The notes under the pieces were generated by a model. That model did not search any database. It saw only the letters and a program-made list of their open reading frames with translations, and was not told where the DNA came from. Below are positions 56,095 through 63,913 of a stretch of 64,000 nucleotides of DNA, one piece after another. The translations under genes were made by a program, and so were the position numbers. Each line of letters starts with the position of its first letter. Within the stretch, counting starts at the first letter, position 1. Source of the stretch: Acidimicrobiales bacterium (GTDB lineage Bacteria > Actinomycetota > Acidimicrobiia > Acidimicrobiales > SKKL01); the NCBI GenBank assembly GCA_034521975.1, contig JAXHLR010000009.1, forward strand, positions 147,784-211,783, written 5' to 3'.

Positions 56095-56550
56095 TCAGCT
56101 CGCGGGTCGAGGGACGGCCTTGCCCTTCGTCACGATCGGCCTGCCCAGCCGGCGTGCCAGCTTGGGATCGGCATGGATCTCCGCCGTCGCTCGCCACTCC
56201 TCGATCATCTGTGCGAGTGGGCCGAAGCTGTCGAGCTCCGCTGCCGCCACGACGGTTCGGGTGAACTCGTCGATGAACGCCGCACGGTCCGACCGAGGCA
56301 GGAACGATGTCCATGGAAACTCATCGAGCAGTGCTTCACCCAGCGCCGTCGGGGAATGAACAGCCAGGTTCCGAAGCGCTCGGCCGACCATCGCATAGGC
56401 GTCCGCTCGCTGGTCGTCTCGGTCGACCCGAGTCAGCCGCAAAGCAGGCGCACCCCGACGCCGGAGGACAACGTCGCCGTCGGCGAGGTCCTTGACCACG
56501 GTCTTGGGCTGACGCAATAGCTCGGAGAACGGATGCTCGATCACTCGCAT
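56095..56550 (-). CDS. Phd/YefM-like antitoxin (prevent-host-death family)
   Basis: A 151-residue protein. The N terminus VIEHPFSELLRQPKTVVKDLADGDVVLRRRGAPALRL is the Phd DNA-binding fold; a longer helical C-terminal part (about 70-150) should bind the toxin. ATG at 56550. A perfect 18-bp palindrome lies 13 bp upstream of its start, the likely operator. Confidence 0.8.
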   Translation of the reverse strand: MRVIEHPFSELLRQPKTVVKDLADGDVVLRRRGAPALRLTRVDRDDQRADAYAMVGRALRNLAVHSPTALGEALLDEFPWTSFLPRSDRAAFIDEFTRTVVAAAELDSFGPLAQMIEEWRATAEIHADPKLARRLGRPIVTKGKAVPRPAS

Positions 56551-56562
56551 GGCCAGGATCAT

Positions 56563-56580
56563 ATCTGAACTAGTTCAGAT
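56563..56580. promoter_or_regulatory. Perfect 18-bp palindrome, operator of the Phd/RelE-like pair
   Basis: ATCTGAACTAGTTCAGAT is a perfect palindrome, 12 bases before the antitoxin start. It likely binds the antitoxin or complex as an autoregulatory site. It is AT-rich compared with its surroundings. Confidence 0.7.
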
Positions 56581-56653
56581 GTCGCTCCAGGTTACGGCGA
56601 TGCTCGGCAACGACGGTGAAGTCCTTGGCGTCGTGGGGTTCCAGCGCTGATCA

Positions 56654-57430
56654 TCACGCGATGCTGAGCAGTTCCTCAGCCACGAGAGCGCCTGCGGCAT
56701 CGATGTCGTAGCCCTCGGGAACCTCGCGCAGCAGCGGGATGAGGTCGGCCCGGAATCCGACGTCGGAGACATGCTCCTGGAGCCCCTGTCGGGCTCGCTC
56801 GGCGGTGTAGCCGTCGGGTCGGTACGGGTCGAAGCACGCAACGATCTCGGCGGGATCGAGAGCGAGCACGGTCAGCGCCACCCAGAGGTCGAACAGGTCA
56901 CGTCCCTTTCGCCGTTGGAACATCGCCCGCAACTTGGTGGCCACGAGCTCCTCGGGCTGGAACGTGAGCACCTCCGCTCTGCCGGACCACCATGCCGAGT
57001 CGACCTGGTACGACGCTCGGCGGTGAGGACGGGCCGGCGAGGTCTCGTGGGTGTTGATCTCTATCTTGACCCGCATCCGGCCCGCACCGGACTCGAAGGG
57101 GGCGCGCAGCCGAACCTTCGGGTACGAACCGACGTCGGTGTTCGCATCCATGCCGAGGCCGTCGGCGACCTCGCGGATGGCGTCGAGGATCGGGCCGATC
57201 GGACCGTGGGTTGCGCGGACGTAGTCGAGGTCCTCGCTGTAGCGGAGCGGTTCGGGCAACACGACCTTGTGCAGGCACGTGCCGCCGCGGAAGACCAGCT
57301 CATCGCCGAGCACTGGGTGGCGGGCAAGTTCGACGATGAGGCGGGACAGGACGAGATCTTGTTCCACTTGGTCAACCGCTGGCCACGGCGCCAACTGGCT
57401 CCATTCGGTGATCGCCGAGCGAGGGATCAC
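56654..57430 (-). CDS. abiEii: AbiEii/AbiGii family nucleotidyltransferase toxin
   Basis: A 258-residue protein of the AbiEii family. Motif I is FRGGTCLHKVVLPEPLRYSEDLDYV (G-G-x-x-L and D-x-D), with MRVKIEINTHE and EELVATKLRAMFQRRKGRDLFDLW later. Toxins of this group transfer nucleotides to tRNA acceptor ends. It overlaps the AbiEi antitoxin as ATGA. Confidence 0.9.
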   Translation of the reverse strand: MIPRSAITEWSQLAPWPAVDQVEQDLVLSRLIVELARHPVLGDELVFRGGTCLHKVVLPEPLRYSEDLDYVRATHGPIGPILDAIREVADGLGMDANTDVGSYPKVRLRAPFESGAGRMRVKIEINTHETSPARPHRRASYQVDSAWWSGRAEVLTFQPEELVATKLRAMFQRRKGRDLFDLWVALTVLALDPAEIVACFDPYRPDGYTAERARQGLQEHVSDVGFRADLIPLLREVPEGYDIDAAGALVAEELLSIA

Positions 57431-58242
57431 AGGTCCGGCTCCGGAGTGGCGTTCACGATCACCTGCCAGCGAGCATCATGCTCGCCCGCTCGACGACCGC
57501 TCGGGTCGAGCAGCACCGACCTCCGACTCGTGATGGACGCGGCGAGCGCCTCAGTGTTGAGCTCCACTTGCACCCGGTGGGCCATGAAGTCGAGGAGCCA
57601 CCCGCAACGCTGGATGACGGACGTCGGATAGCCGACAGCTGATCCTGCGAGACGAGGAATGTCGATCCGTTCCTCCTCGAGCATCTCCCCCACAATCGTC
57701 GCCACATTCGACAGACCACCGCTGCTTCTTGGGTGAGCTAGCAGGTCGAGGACCGTGGTCTCGATCGCCGACACCCGCATCGTCCCCGTAGGCGTGTTGA
57801 CGATATCGACCGCACGCCCCGCCATTGACGCGTCGGTGATGAACCGGATCCGCACGCGACCGAACGCTCGCTCTCGCAACCTCGCTGGCGTCATGACCTG
57901 GAACACCTGGGGTCGCTGATGCGCGAACCCGTGCACCTCGGCTGCCGAGAGCAGCGCGACGTAGTAGTCGTGGCCCAAGTGGCCCATCAGCGCGTCGATG
58001 AAGTGCGAGGCGGGAGCCGAACCCCACGGCCGGTACTCGGGCGGCACCACGACGTACAGGCCCTTCGTCGGACTGAACAGCTGGCCACGACGGCGCCAGC
58101 GCGCCAACGTCGGTGCGACGTGGTTCTCGGATACGCCAAGCAACGTCGCTGCCTCGGCCGTCGTGACCCAGCTGCGACCGCGGGCCAACAGCCAATCGAC
58201 AAGCTCGCGTGGCTCGACGGCTTCATGGCGATCCTCACTCAC
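57427..58242 (-). CDS. abiEi: AbiEi family antitoxin
   Basis: A 271-residue protein. The N-terminal ~80 residues hold a winged helix (TTAEAATLLGVSENHVAPTLARWRRRGQLFSPTKGLYVVVP), and the rest is the AbiEi C-terminal domain (YYVALLSAAEVHGFAHQRPQVFQV, ETTVLDLLAHPRSSGGLSNVA). AbiEi represses its own operon through inverted repeats and counteracts AbiEii without direct binding in known type IV systems. It is the first gene of the pair. Confidence 0.9.
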   Translation of the reverse strand: MSEDRHEAVEPRELVDWLLARGRSWVTTAEAATLLGVSENHVAPTLARWRRRGQLFSPTKGLYVVVPPEYRPWGSAPASHFIDALMGHLGHDYYVALLSAAEVHGFAHQRPQVFQVMTPARLRERAFGRVRIRFITDASMAGRAVDIVNTPTGTMRVSAIETTVLDLLAHPRSSGGLSNVATIVGEMLEEERIDIPRLAGSAVGYPTSVIQRCGWLLDFMAHRVQVELNTEALAASITSRRSVLLDPSGRRAGEHDARWQVIVNATPEPDL

Positions 58243-58478
58243 GCACCAATACTAACCAGAACGATTAGTTTTGATGCGTACTTACGTCCACAGCGGACAC
58301 TCCGGCCCGTTGCTGCGAGCCCGCGCTCCTCGATGAACGCGATCACGGCCTCGGCACTGTCGAGCCGGCGGCCGTCGTTCGTGGCCGACCCATCCTCGTC
58401 GGTAGGAAGTTCCCGGACAGCAACAGATTCCGCTGCCTCACCCGGGCCGTACTCACGCTTCAACGGTGTGTGGCGCAC
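58239..58478 (-). pseudogene. Orphan, truncated copy of the small antitoxin
   Basis: The frame contains LKREYGPGEA, then TNDGRRLDSAEAVIAFIEE, which matches the protein at 50901-51086 over ~50 residues. The last ~20 residues are unrelated and run into the AbiE promoter, and no nucleotidyltransferase follows. A GTG at 58478 would be its start. It is probably a relic left when the partner was replaced by abiE. Confidence 0.6.
58251..58269 (-). promoter_or_regulatory. Inverted repeat upstream of abiEi
   Basis: ACTAA (58251-58255) and TTAGT (58265-58269), 9 bases apart, sit 8-26 bases before the abiEi start. AbiEi proteins bind such inverted repeats for autoregulation. The surrounding sequence is notably AT-rich. 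Confidence 0.5.
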
Positions 58479-58598
58479 TCCGACCGAAGACGGGCGCTGC
58501 GAGCGGGATGGCGTCGCCCACATCGTCGCGGACGCGGCGGAGAGTTGTAGTCGGTGAGCCAACTCCGGTCACCATGCCGTGCAGGGGTTGTCATCCCA

Positions 58599-59033
58599 GG
58601 TCAGAATCACTGCCGTGGACGATCCCGGGCTTGGCGTCTACACATCCTCCCGTGCCGAGGCGGCGTGCCGATGTCAGGCGCTTGTGGTCCGAGAAGCCGC
58701 TGAGAATCACTGTCGCGGCTGACGCTGCTGTCGACCAGGCATGTGAACGACTGCTGCATCTCGCCCACTTCGAAGAGTTGGACGTGGCCACACTTCACCC
58801 CGACCTACGGATCATGGATGAACCTCGTCGAACGCTGGTTCTCAGCGCTCACCACCAAGAAACTGCAACGCTCAGCCCACGACTCGGTCAACGCCCTCGC
58901 CGCCGACATCCGCAGCTGGGTCGACAACTGGAATGACAACCCCACCCCGTTCAACCCTGCCGACAAGACATTTCTTGGCGACTCGGCTCTTCTTGACAAG
59001 TTATACCTATACAACATTACTCCAGTCGTCTAG
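58599..59033 (+). pseudogene. IS630-family transposase remnant
   Basis: The frame from about 58743 to 59033 ends with HFTPTYGSWMNLVERWFSALTTKK and ALAADIRSWVDNWNDNPTPF, the C-terminal part of an IS630/DDE transposase, including the final catalytic Glu region. The upstream half is in other frames and incomplete, so the gene is dead. No terminal inverted repeats are recognised. Confidence 0.7.
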
Positions 59034-59053
59034 TCTTACCTAGACGACTGGAG
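58993..59053 (+). promoter_or_regulatory. Promoter and 14-bp inverted repeat before mobile mystery protein A
   Basis: TTGACA at 58993-58998 is a good -35 box, with a possible ATTACT -10 at 59016. CTCCAGTCGTCTAG (59020-59033) and CTAGACGACTGGAG (59040-59053) form a perfect inverted repeat with a 6-base loop. Its right arm includes the GGAG of the ribosome site (GGAGGG at 59050-59055). It can act as a DNA operator or as an mRNA hairpin that hides the ribosome site. Confidence 0.7.
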
Positions 59054-59061
59054 GGTCAGCA

Positions 59062-59511
59062 ATGAGCAGCAACAAGGCGATGGCGCGTGCTGCGCTCGAA
59101 CGAGACCTCGGACGGCACCGCGACACGCCCACCGCCGCGCCGCGCAGCGGCTGGATCCGGGCAATCCGAGATGCACTGGGCATGTCGACGAGCGAGCTCG
59201 CCCGTCGGATGGGCGTGTCGAAGGCGCGGGTCGGCCAGATCGAGCGGGGCGAGCGCGAGCGCACCATCACCCTCGACACGCTCGAGCGCGCCGCCGACGC
59301 GCTCGGCTGCCGAGTCGAATACGTCCTGGTCCCCCGCGAACCGCTCGACGATCTCGTCTGGGCTCGAGCGAAGGCGAAAGCCAGAGCGGAGATCGGGGCG
59401 GTCGATCACACGATGGCGCTGGAGGACCAACGCCCCGACGGCGGCTCCGACGCGGCGCGCATCGAGGAGGCCGCCCGCCATCACGTCGACAAGCGTGGCC
59501 TCTGGTCATGA
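59062..59511 (+). CDS. Mobile mystery protein A (XRE-type antitoxin)
   Basis: A 149-residue protein with a helix-turn-helix at about residues 42-65 (MSTSELARRMGVSKARVGQIERGE) and a C-terminal helical region. It matches the mobile mystery protein A group, always found before a Fic protein. It should neutralise the Fic partner and bind the inverted repeat upstream. Its stop overlaps the next gene as ATGA. Confidence 0.87.
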   Translation: MSSNKAMARAALERDLGRHRDTPTAAPRSGWIRAIRDALGMSTSELARRMGVSKARVGQIERGERERTITLDTLERAADALGCRVEYVLVPREPLDDLVWARAKAKARAEIGAVDHTMALEDQRPDGGSDAARIEEAARHHVDKRGLWS

Positions 59512-60098
59512 GTGATCCGCTGTTCGACACCGGCGACGGCAACACGCCGATCGACGAGGACGAGGCGCATGGACTCAAACTCACCTGGGTGCGCACACGA
59601 GGCGACCTCAATGAAGCCGAGGCGGCGAACATCCTCGACGCCCGTCGGGCGATCCGCTCCCCCGCTCTCGACGAGGTGCTCGACGATCTCTGGCTGCGCC
59701 AGCTCCACCGTCGGATGTTCGGCGACGTCTGGAGCTGGGCCGGCATCTACCGGCTCAGCGATCGCAACATCGGCACCGATTGGACCGAGGTCCCCGCCGC
59801 AGTCCGGAGACTCATCGAGGATGCACACGCGTGGATCAGGCCCGACGAGCAGCAGACGGCCGTTGCCCGGTTCCACCATCGACTCGTCGCCATCCACCCT
59901 TTCCCCAACGGGAACGGCCGCCACTCACGCGCCGCGACCGACTACCTCTGCAACGCGCTCGGGATCGCTTCCCCGACATGGGGAGCGCTCACCAACGCGG
60001 ACACCGCCGAACTGCGCGCCGCATACCTCGCGGCGCTCCGCACCGCCGACCGCGACCCGAACGACCTCGAACCCCTCGTCGACTTCATGTGGTCGTAG
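59508..60098 (+). CDS. Mobile mystery protein B (Fic domain protein)
   Basis: A 196-residue Fic protein. The active loop is HPFPNGNGRHSR, with the catalytic His and the phosphate-binding Gly/Asn residues; the usual Asp/Glu before GNGR is Asn, as is usual in this subgroup to my knowledge. RMFGDVWSWAGIYRLSD lies before it. Fic enzymes transfer AMP or other nucleotide parts to target proteins. The pair with protein A suggests a toxin-antitoxin role. Confidence 0.88.
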   Translation: MSDPLFDTGDGNTPIDEDEAHGLKLTWVRTRGDLNEAEAANILDARRAIRSPALDEVLDDLWLRQLHRRMFGDVWSWAGIYRLSDRNIGTDWTEVPAAVRRLIEDAHAWIRPDEQQTAVARFHHRLVAIHPFPNGNGRHSRAATDYLCNALGIASPTWGALTNADTAELRAAYLAALRTADRDPNDLEPLVDFMWS

Positions 60099-60175
60099 GT
60101 CGCCCCGCGTCGGCGAGGCGGCCGATCGTGCCCGCCGAGCAACAACGCGGGACGCTCCGCTATCGGAGGTCGACC

Positions 60176-60215
60176 TCGGATGAACTTGGTCCTCTGGCGG
60201 CGCCAGCAGCGGAGG
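60176..60215 (-). pseudogene. 3'-end fragment of a DUF6880-like gene
   Basis: Bases 60176-60215 match the region at 54012-54053 (GATGAACTTGGTC-TCTGGCGG shared), which codes the last residues QKTKFIRLL of the protein there; here the frame reads RQRTKFIR. It is a short relic beside the right direct repeat. Confidence 0.6.
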
Positions 60216-60251
60216 TGACCAGGGCGTTTGCCCTGGTCAGGTGGTGTCGGA
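60216..60251. repeat. Right 36-bp direct repeat of the island
   Basis: It matches 50139-50174 at 34 of 36 bases. It contains GACCAGGG-cgtttg-CCCTGGTC (60217-60238), a hairpin that would follow a tRNA on the minus strand, and it continues into the tRNA end at 60242-60264. Confidence 0.75.
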
Positions 60252-60264
60252 GGGGGGACTTGAA
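60242..60264 (-). other. tRNA 3'-end fragment (T-loop to CCA), probable attachment site
   Basis: On the minus strand these 23 bases read TTCAAGT (T-loop), then a C-rich stem, then CCGACACCA, with the CCA encoded. The 5' half of a tRNA, including the matching acceptor strand GTCGGAG, is absent at the expected distance. A fragment running from T-loop to CCA is the usual crossover segment of elements that integrate into tRNA genes. Confidence 0.7.
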
Positions 60265-60621
60265 CGCCGATCTCGCCCGTGTTGGCCCGTGTCGTTGCGT
60301 CCCTATCTGTGCAGGTCAGAGGCGGTTTTCGTGAGGGTGTCGTGCGGTCCCGTACCGGCCTGTACCACCCTTGTGTCGGACGTATCGCGGACAAATCTGA
60401 TGACAAGCGACACGGTATGTCGGAGGGCGGAGTTGGCGACGATCCGTCCAACCCGTTCGCAGTTTCGGCGGTCGCCCTGTCCTGCCTGGACGTTCGGCTC
60501 GCGGCGCACCCCCGATATGTCGGAGTGGTGAGTTTCGCCCCCTCGACCGACACCGACGGGTGGCGCTGACGCCTGTCGTGGCGGCGAAGTGCGGCTCAGA
60601 TCCCGGCGGATCATCCCCGTC

Positions 60622-60652
60622 GTCATCACGATGTCATCACGATGTCATCACG
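60622..60652. repeat. 11-bp tandem repeat
   Basis: GTCATCACGAT occurs at 60622-60632 and 60633-60643, and a partial third copy (GTCATCACG) at 60644-60652. Related GTCATCA copies occur at the left border of the island (50279-50296). Confidence 0.6.
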
Positions 60653-60894
60653 GTCCGACGCCGCAGTTTGGGCACCTCCGACTCGCACCGCGCTCGCAGA
60701 ATCGCGACCTGAGGCGTCCGCCGCGTCGCTGCCGAATAGTCGACACTGTCGTGATGACAGCCCGCCAACCGGGCGTGGGACTACGAGTGCCGTGTCAGGC
60801 AACGTTTGCCCTGCCCGCCAACGGCACGTATCTGGAGTCTGAGTTGGAGCGTCCACGACGTAGGCGTCGCAGCGGTTGGGGTGCGTTGTGGACG

Positions 60895-60907
60895 CGTTAT
60901 CTGGAGT
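60895..60907 (+). repeat. Left terminal motif of the recombinase element
   Basis: CGTTATCTGGAGT here matches the reverse complement of 63977-63989 at 12 of 13 bases. A shorter copy, CGTATCTGGAGT, is at 60827-60838. They may be recombinase-binding sites near the left end. Confidence 0.5.
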
Positions 60908-60981
60908 GTGTCCGGGACCATCCCCGTTGCTGATCCGATCTGGTCGTAGGTTGCTTGCACGTCCAGACGCGGCAGTGATCG

Positions 60982-62079
60982 GTGATCGTGCAGCGGGTGG
61001 TGATGCCCGTGACCGGGGCGGAGTCGTGGACTGTCCTTGGTGAGGATGGGTCGGCGGTCGAGCCGGTCGAGTCGTTCCTCACGTACTTGGCAGCGTTGGA
61101 GCGTTCGCCGAACACGCAGCGGGCGTATGCGACGAGCTTGAAGTTGTGGTTCGAGTTCCTCGAGGCCGTCAAGGTTGATTGGGCGAGTGTCTCGGTCGAT
61201 GACGTGGCTCGGTTCGTGTCGTGGCTGCGAGCTCCGGCCCCGAACGTGATCGTCCTTGATGGCGGCACCGCCCGACGGTCGCCGGCGACGGTGAACAGGC
61301 ACCTGGCTGCGGTCTTTGGCTTCTATGAGTTTCACGCCCGGTGCGGTGTGAAGGTCGCAGCCGGATTGGTGGCGTGGCGGCGGATCGGTCGGGGTTCCTA
61401 CAAGCCGTTCTTGCATCACGCCACCGCCGGCAGACCAATCGCGACCCGGCCCGTCAAGCTCGCGGTCCCACAGCGAGCGCCTCGTACGCTCAGTGCCGAA
61501 CAGGTTGTGCAGATCTTGGCGGCACCGGTCCGGGCTCGGGACCGGTTCTTGTTGGCCTTGCTGGCCGAGACAGGTATGCGGGTTGGTCAGGCGCTCGGGT
61601 TGCGTCACGTCGACTTCGTGAGCCGCGCCAAGGAAGTCCGCATCGTCCCTCGGGCCGACAACGCCAACGGCGCCCGAGCCAAGCTGCGAAGCCCCGCGAC
61701 TGTGCCGGTGACCGCCGGGCTGGTGCGTTGCTACTCGGACTACATGCACGCCGAGTACGGCGACCTGGACTCGGACTATGTGTTCGTCAACCTGTGGGGT
61801 GGCCGGATCGGCGCCCCGCTGACCTACGCGGCGGTCCACAAGATGGTTGACCGCATTCGAGCGTTGACCGGGGTGGAGTTCACGTTGCACATGCTGCGCC
61901 ACACCCATGCCACCGAGTTGATTCGCTCCGGTGTGGCCATCGAGGTCGTCGCCCGCTTGCTCACGCACCGGTCGTCGGTGACGACCAGTCAGATCTATGT
62001 GCATCTGGATGCCGCCGATGTGCGGGAGGAGCTGCACCGAGTCGGCGTCTGGGACCGAGCCGAGGAGAGCACGTCATGA
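60982..62079 (+). CDS. Tyrosine recombinase 1 (TnpA-like)
   Basis: A 365-residue tyrosine recombinase with an N-terminal core-binding domain (VESFLTYLAALERSPNTQRAYATSL) and a catalytic domain containing Arg (LLAETGMRVGQALGL), HxxR (LHMLRHTHATELI), a His in LLTHRSSVTTSQ, and the nucleophile Tyr (IYVHLDA). GTG at 60982 or ATG at 61003 could be the start; neither has a strong ribosome site. It overlaps the next gene (ATGA). The size and company fit TnpA of Tn554-type elements. Confidence 0.87.
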   Translation: MIVQRVVMPVTGAESWTVLGEDGSAVEPVESFLTYLAALERSPNTQRAYATSLKLWFEFLEAVKVDWASVSVDDVARFVSWLRAPAPNVIVLDGGTARRSPATVNRHLAAVFGFYEFHARCGVKVAAGLVAWRRIGRGSYKPFLHHATAGRPIATRPVKLAVPQRAPRTLSAEQVVQILAAPVRARDRFLLALLAETGMRVGQALGLRHVDFVSRAKEVRIVPRADNANGARAKLRSPATVPVTAGLVRCYSDYMHAEYGDLDSDYVFVNLWGGRIGAPLTYAAVHKMVDRIRALTGVEFTLHMLRHTHATELIRSGVAIEVVARLLTHRSSVTTSQIYVHLDAADVREELHRVGVWDRAEESTS

Positions 62080-63542
62080 GCGCAGCAGGCACCGCCCACC
62101 ACCTCCAGGCCCGGCCCGGGATCATCACCGGTGTCGGCGGTCTGGTCGAGGCTGAGTTCGCCGAGGACCGCTGGGACGCGTTCGTGCTCGGCGTCCCGGC
62201 CCGACGGGGCCGCAACATGGCCAAGTTCACCAACATCGAACAGCCTTGGCTGAGGGAATCAGCAAAGGCGTGGTGCCGGTTCCGGCTCGGTGCTGGCTAC
62301 TCCTTCGGCACGATCGTCGCGACCGGCGAGAACATGGCCCGCTTCTCCACGTTCCTTACCGGACGGCCCGAGGTTGTCGACGCCACCGGTGTGAACCGGA
62401 CGGTGGTCGAGGCGTTCCTGGTGTGGATGGCGACCAGCAAGTGGTCGGCGTCGACACGATCGACGACGTTGTGCTTCCTCAAGGGCTTCTTGGAATGGGG
62501 TCGCCGTCACGACACGCTGCGGGGTCTGCCCGCCGACGCGGTGATCTACGAGGAGGAGGTCACGCGGCCGGCCGACCAGTTGCCCAAGTTCATTCCCGAG
62601 TTCGTCATGGCCCAGCTCGAGGACCCCGAGAACCTGGCCCGGCTCCGCAACCCGAGTGTCCGGCACCTGGTGATCTTGTTGATGGAGACCGGCATGCGCG
62701 GCGGCGACGCTTCGGTGCTGGCGTTCAACCCGATCACCAACGACAGCACCGGCTGGCCGTGCTTGCGCTTCGACAACTCCAAGGTCGGGCTCGAACAGCT
62801 CATCCCGCTTTCCGCCAAGGTCGCCGACACCATCGGCGCCCAACAAGATCACGTCCGGGCGACATGGCCGAACGGGTCACCGTGGCTGTTTCCCGGCACG
62901 GCCGATAACGACGATGGCACCAAGCCCTACGCCCACGGCAGCCTCTCTCACCAACTCGGAAACTGGCAGCAACAGATCGACGTCCGGGACGAGACCGGCC
63001 AGCCGGTGAGGGTTCACGCTCATCAGTTCAGGCACACCGTCGGGACCCGGCTCATCAACGCCGGCGTTCCCCAACACGTCATCCAGAAGCTGCTCGGCCA
63101 CGCCAGTCCGCGCATGACTGCCCGCTACGCGCAGATCCACGACTCCACCGTCCGCGAAGCGTTCGAGGCCTACTGCCACCAGCGTGTCAACACCACCGGC
63201 GGGGCCGTGCCCTACGACCCGGACGCCTCCACCGCCGACGCCGAGTGGGTCAAACACAACCTGTCCCGGATCCACGACAGCCTTCCCAACGGCTACTGCG
63301 GCCGGCCACCCCAGCAGGACTGCCCACACCCCAACGCCTGTCTCACCTGCCCCGATTTCCAGACCACCCCCGAGTTCCTCGACGTGCACCGCCAGCACGC
63401 AGCAACGAACCGCAAGCTCATCGCCCGCGCCGATTCCAGCGGCCAGTTCCGCCTCGCCGGCAACCTCCGCCAAGTCCAGGAGAGCCTCGACCAGATCATC
63501 CCAGCCCTCGAAGCCCTCGACACCGACGGCGGCAGCTCATGA
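62076..63542 (+). CDS. Tyrosine recombinase 2 (TnpB-like) with Cys-rich C terminus
   Basis: A 488-residue tyrosine recombinase. Catalytic segments are LLMETGMRGGDASVLAF, HQFRHTVGTRLINAGVPQHVIQKLLGHASPRMT and the Tyr in ARYAQIHD. After it comes a Cys-rich stretch (GYCGRPPQQDCPHPNACLTCPDF) that may bind zinc, followed by a helical tail. This extra C-terminal part is also a feature of TnpB-like partners. It overlaps the genes on both sides. Confidence 0.88.
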   Translation: MSAAGTAHHLQARPGIITGVGGLVEAEFAEDRWDAFVLGVPARRGRNMAKFTNIEQPWLRESAKAWCRFRLGAGYSFGTIVATGENMARFSTFLTGRPEVVDATGVNRTVVEAFLVWMATSKWSASTRSTTLCFLKGFLEWGRRHDTLRGLPADAVIYEEEVTRPADQLPKFIPEFVMAQLEDPENLARLRNPSVRHLVILLMETGMRGGDASVLAFNPITNDSTGWPCLRFDNSKVGLEQLIPLSAKVADTIGAQQDHVRATWPNGSPWLFPGTADNDDGTKPYAHGSLSHQLGNWQQQIDVRDETGQPVRVHAHQFRHTVGTRLINAGVPQHVIQKLLGHASPRMTARYAQIHDSTVREAFEAYCHQRVNTTGGAVPYDPDASTADAEWVKHNLSRIHDSLPNGYCGRPPQQDCPHPNACLTCPDFQTTPEFLDVHRQHAATNRKLIARADSSGQFRLAGNLRQVQESLDQIIPALEALDTDGGSS

Positions 63543-63913
63543 CCAGAGCCGACAACACCGACCACCTCCGACGAGCCGCAGCCGACCGCCGCGACGCCGC
63601 CACTCGTCGCACGATCGCGGTCATCGACGAGTTCGACCGCACCGGCGCGGCTGTCACCATCGCCGGAATCGCCTCAGCCGCTGGCGTGTCACGCAGCTGG
63701 CTCTACGAACAACCCGACCTCCTCGCCGGTGCTCTCCAGCTACGCGACCGCACCGGCACCCCTTCGCTGCCGACCGCGCAGCGAGCATCCAACGAGTCAC
63801 TCCGCCAACGCCTCGACGCGGCGAGGACGGAGATCGAACACCTCCGGATGGAGAACGTCACCCTTCGAGACCAGCTCGCACGAGCCCTCGGCCAAGCCCG
63901 AACCCACCGCTGA
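63539..63913 (+). CDS. DUF6262/TnpC-like accessory protein
   Basis: A 124-residue protein. Its first part, HLRRAAADRRDAATRRTIAVI and AGIASAAGVSRSWLYEQPDL, holds a helix-turn-helix, and the end (SLRQRLDAARTEIEHLRMENV) is a coiled coil. Small proteins of this kind follow the two recombinases in Tn554 (TnpC) and related trios, where they assist orientation or efficiency. The ATG overlaps the recombinase 2 stop. Confidence 0.8.
   Translation: MTRADNTDHLRRAAADRRDAATRRTIAVIDEFDRTGAAVTIAGIASAAGVSRSWLYEQPDLLAGALQLRDRTGTPSLPTAQRASNESLRQRLDAARTEIEHLRMENVTLRDQLARALGQARTHR

Larger units (their letters stand above)
60099..60981. other. 883-bp noncoding junction between the island and the recombinase element
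   Basis: No plausible gene is visible. The stretch holds a fragment of the DUF6880-like gene (60176-60215), the right 36-bp direct repeat with a tRNA end, a tandem repeat of GTCATCACGAT (60622-60652), and copies of CGTATCTGGAGT (60827-60838) and CGTTATCTGGAGT (60895-60907), which mark the probable left end of the recombinase element. Confidence 0.6.

Noticed and set aside
57427..58242. AbiE pair as a phage-defence system proper
   Set aside because: The family gives phage exclusion in some hosts, but here only the toxin-antitoxin assignment is supported; no other defence genes (restriction, CBASS, BREX and so on) are in the window.
60242..60330. Complete tRNA gene on the minus strand
   Set aside because: Only the segment from T-loop to CCA is present. 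No matching 5' acceptor strand or anticodon arm is found in the adjacent ~90 bases.
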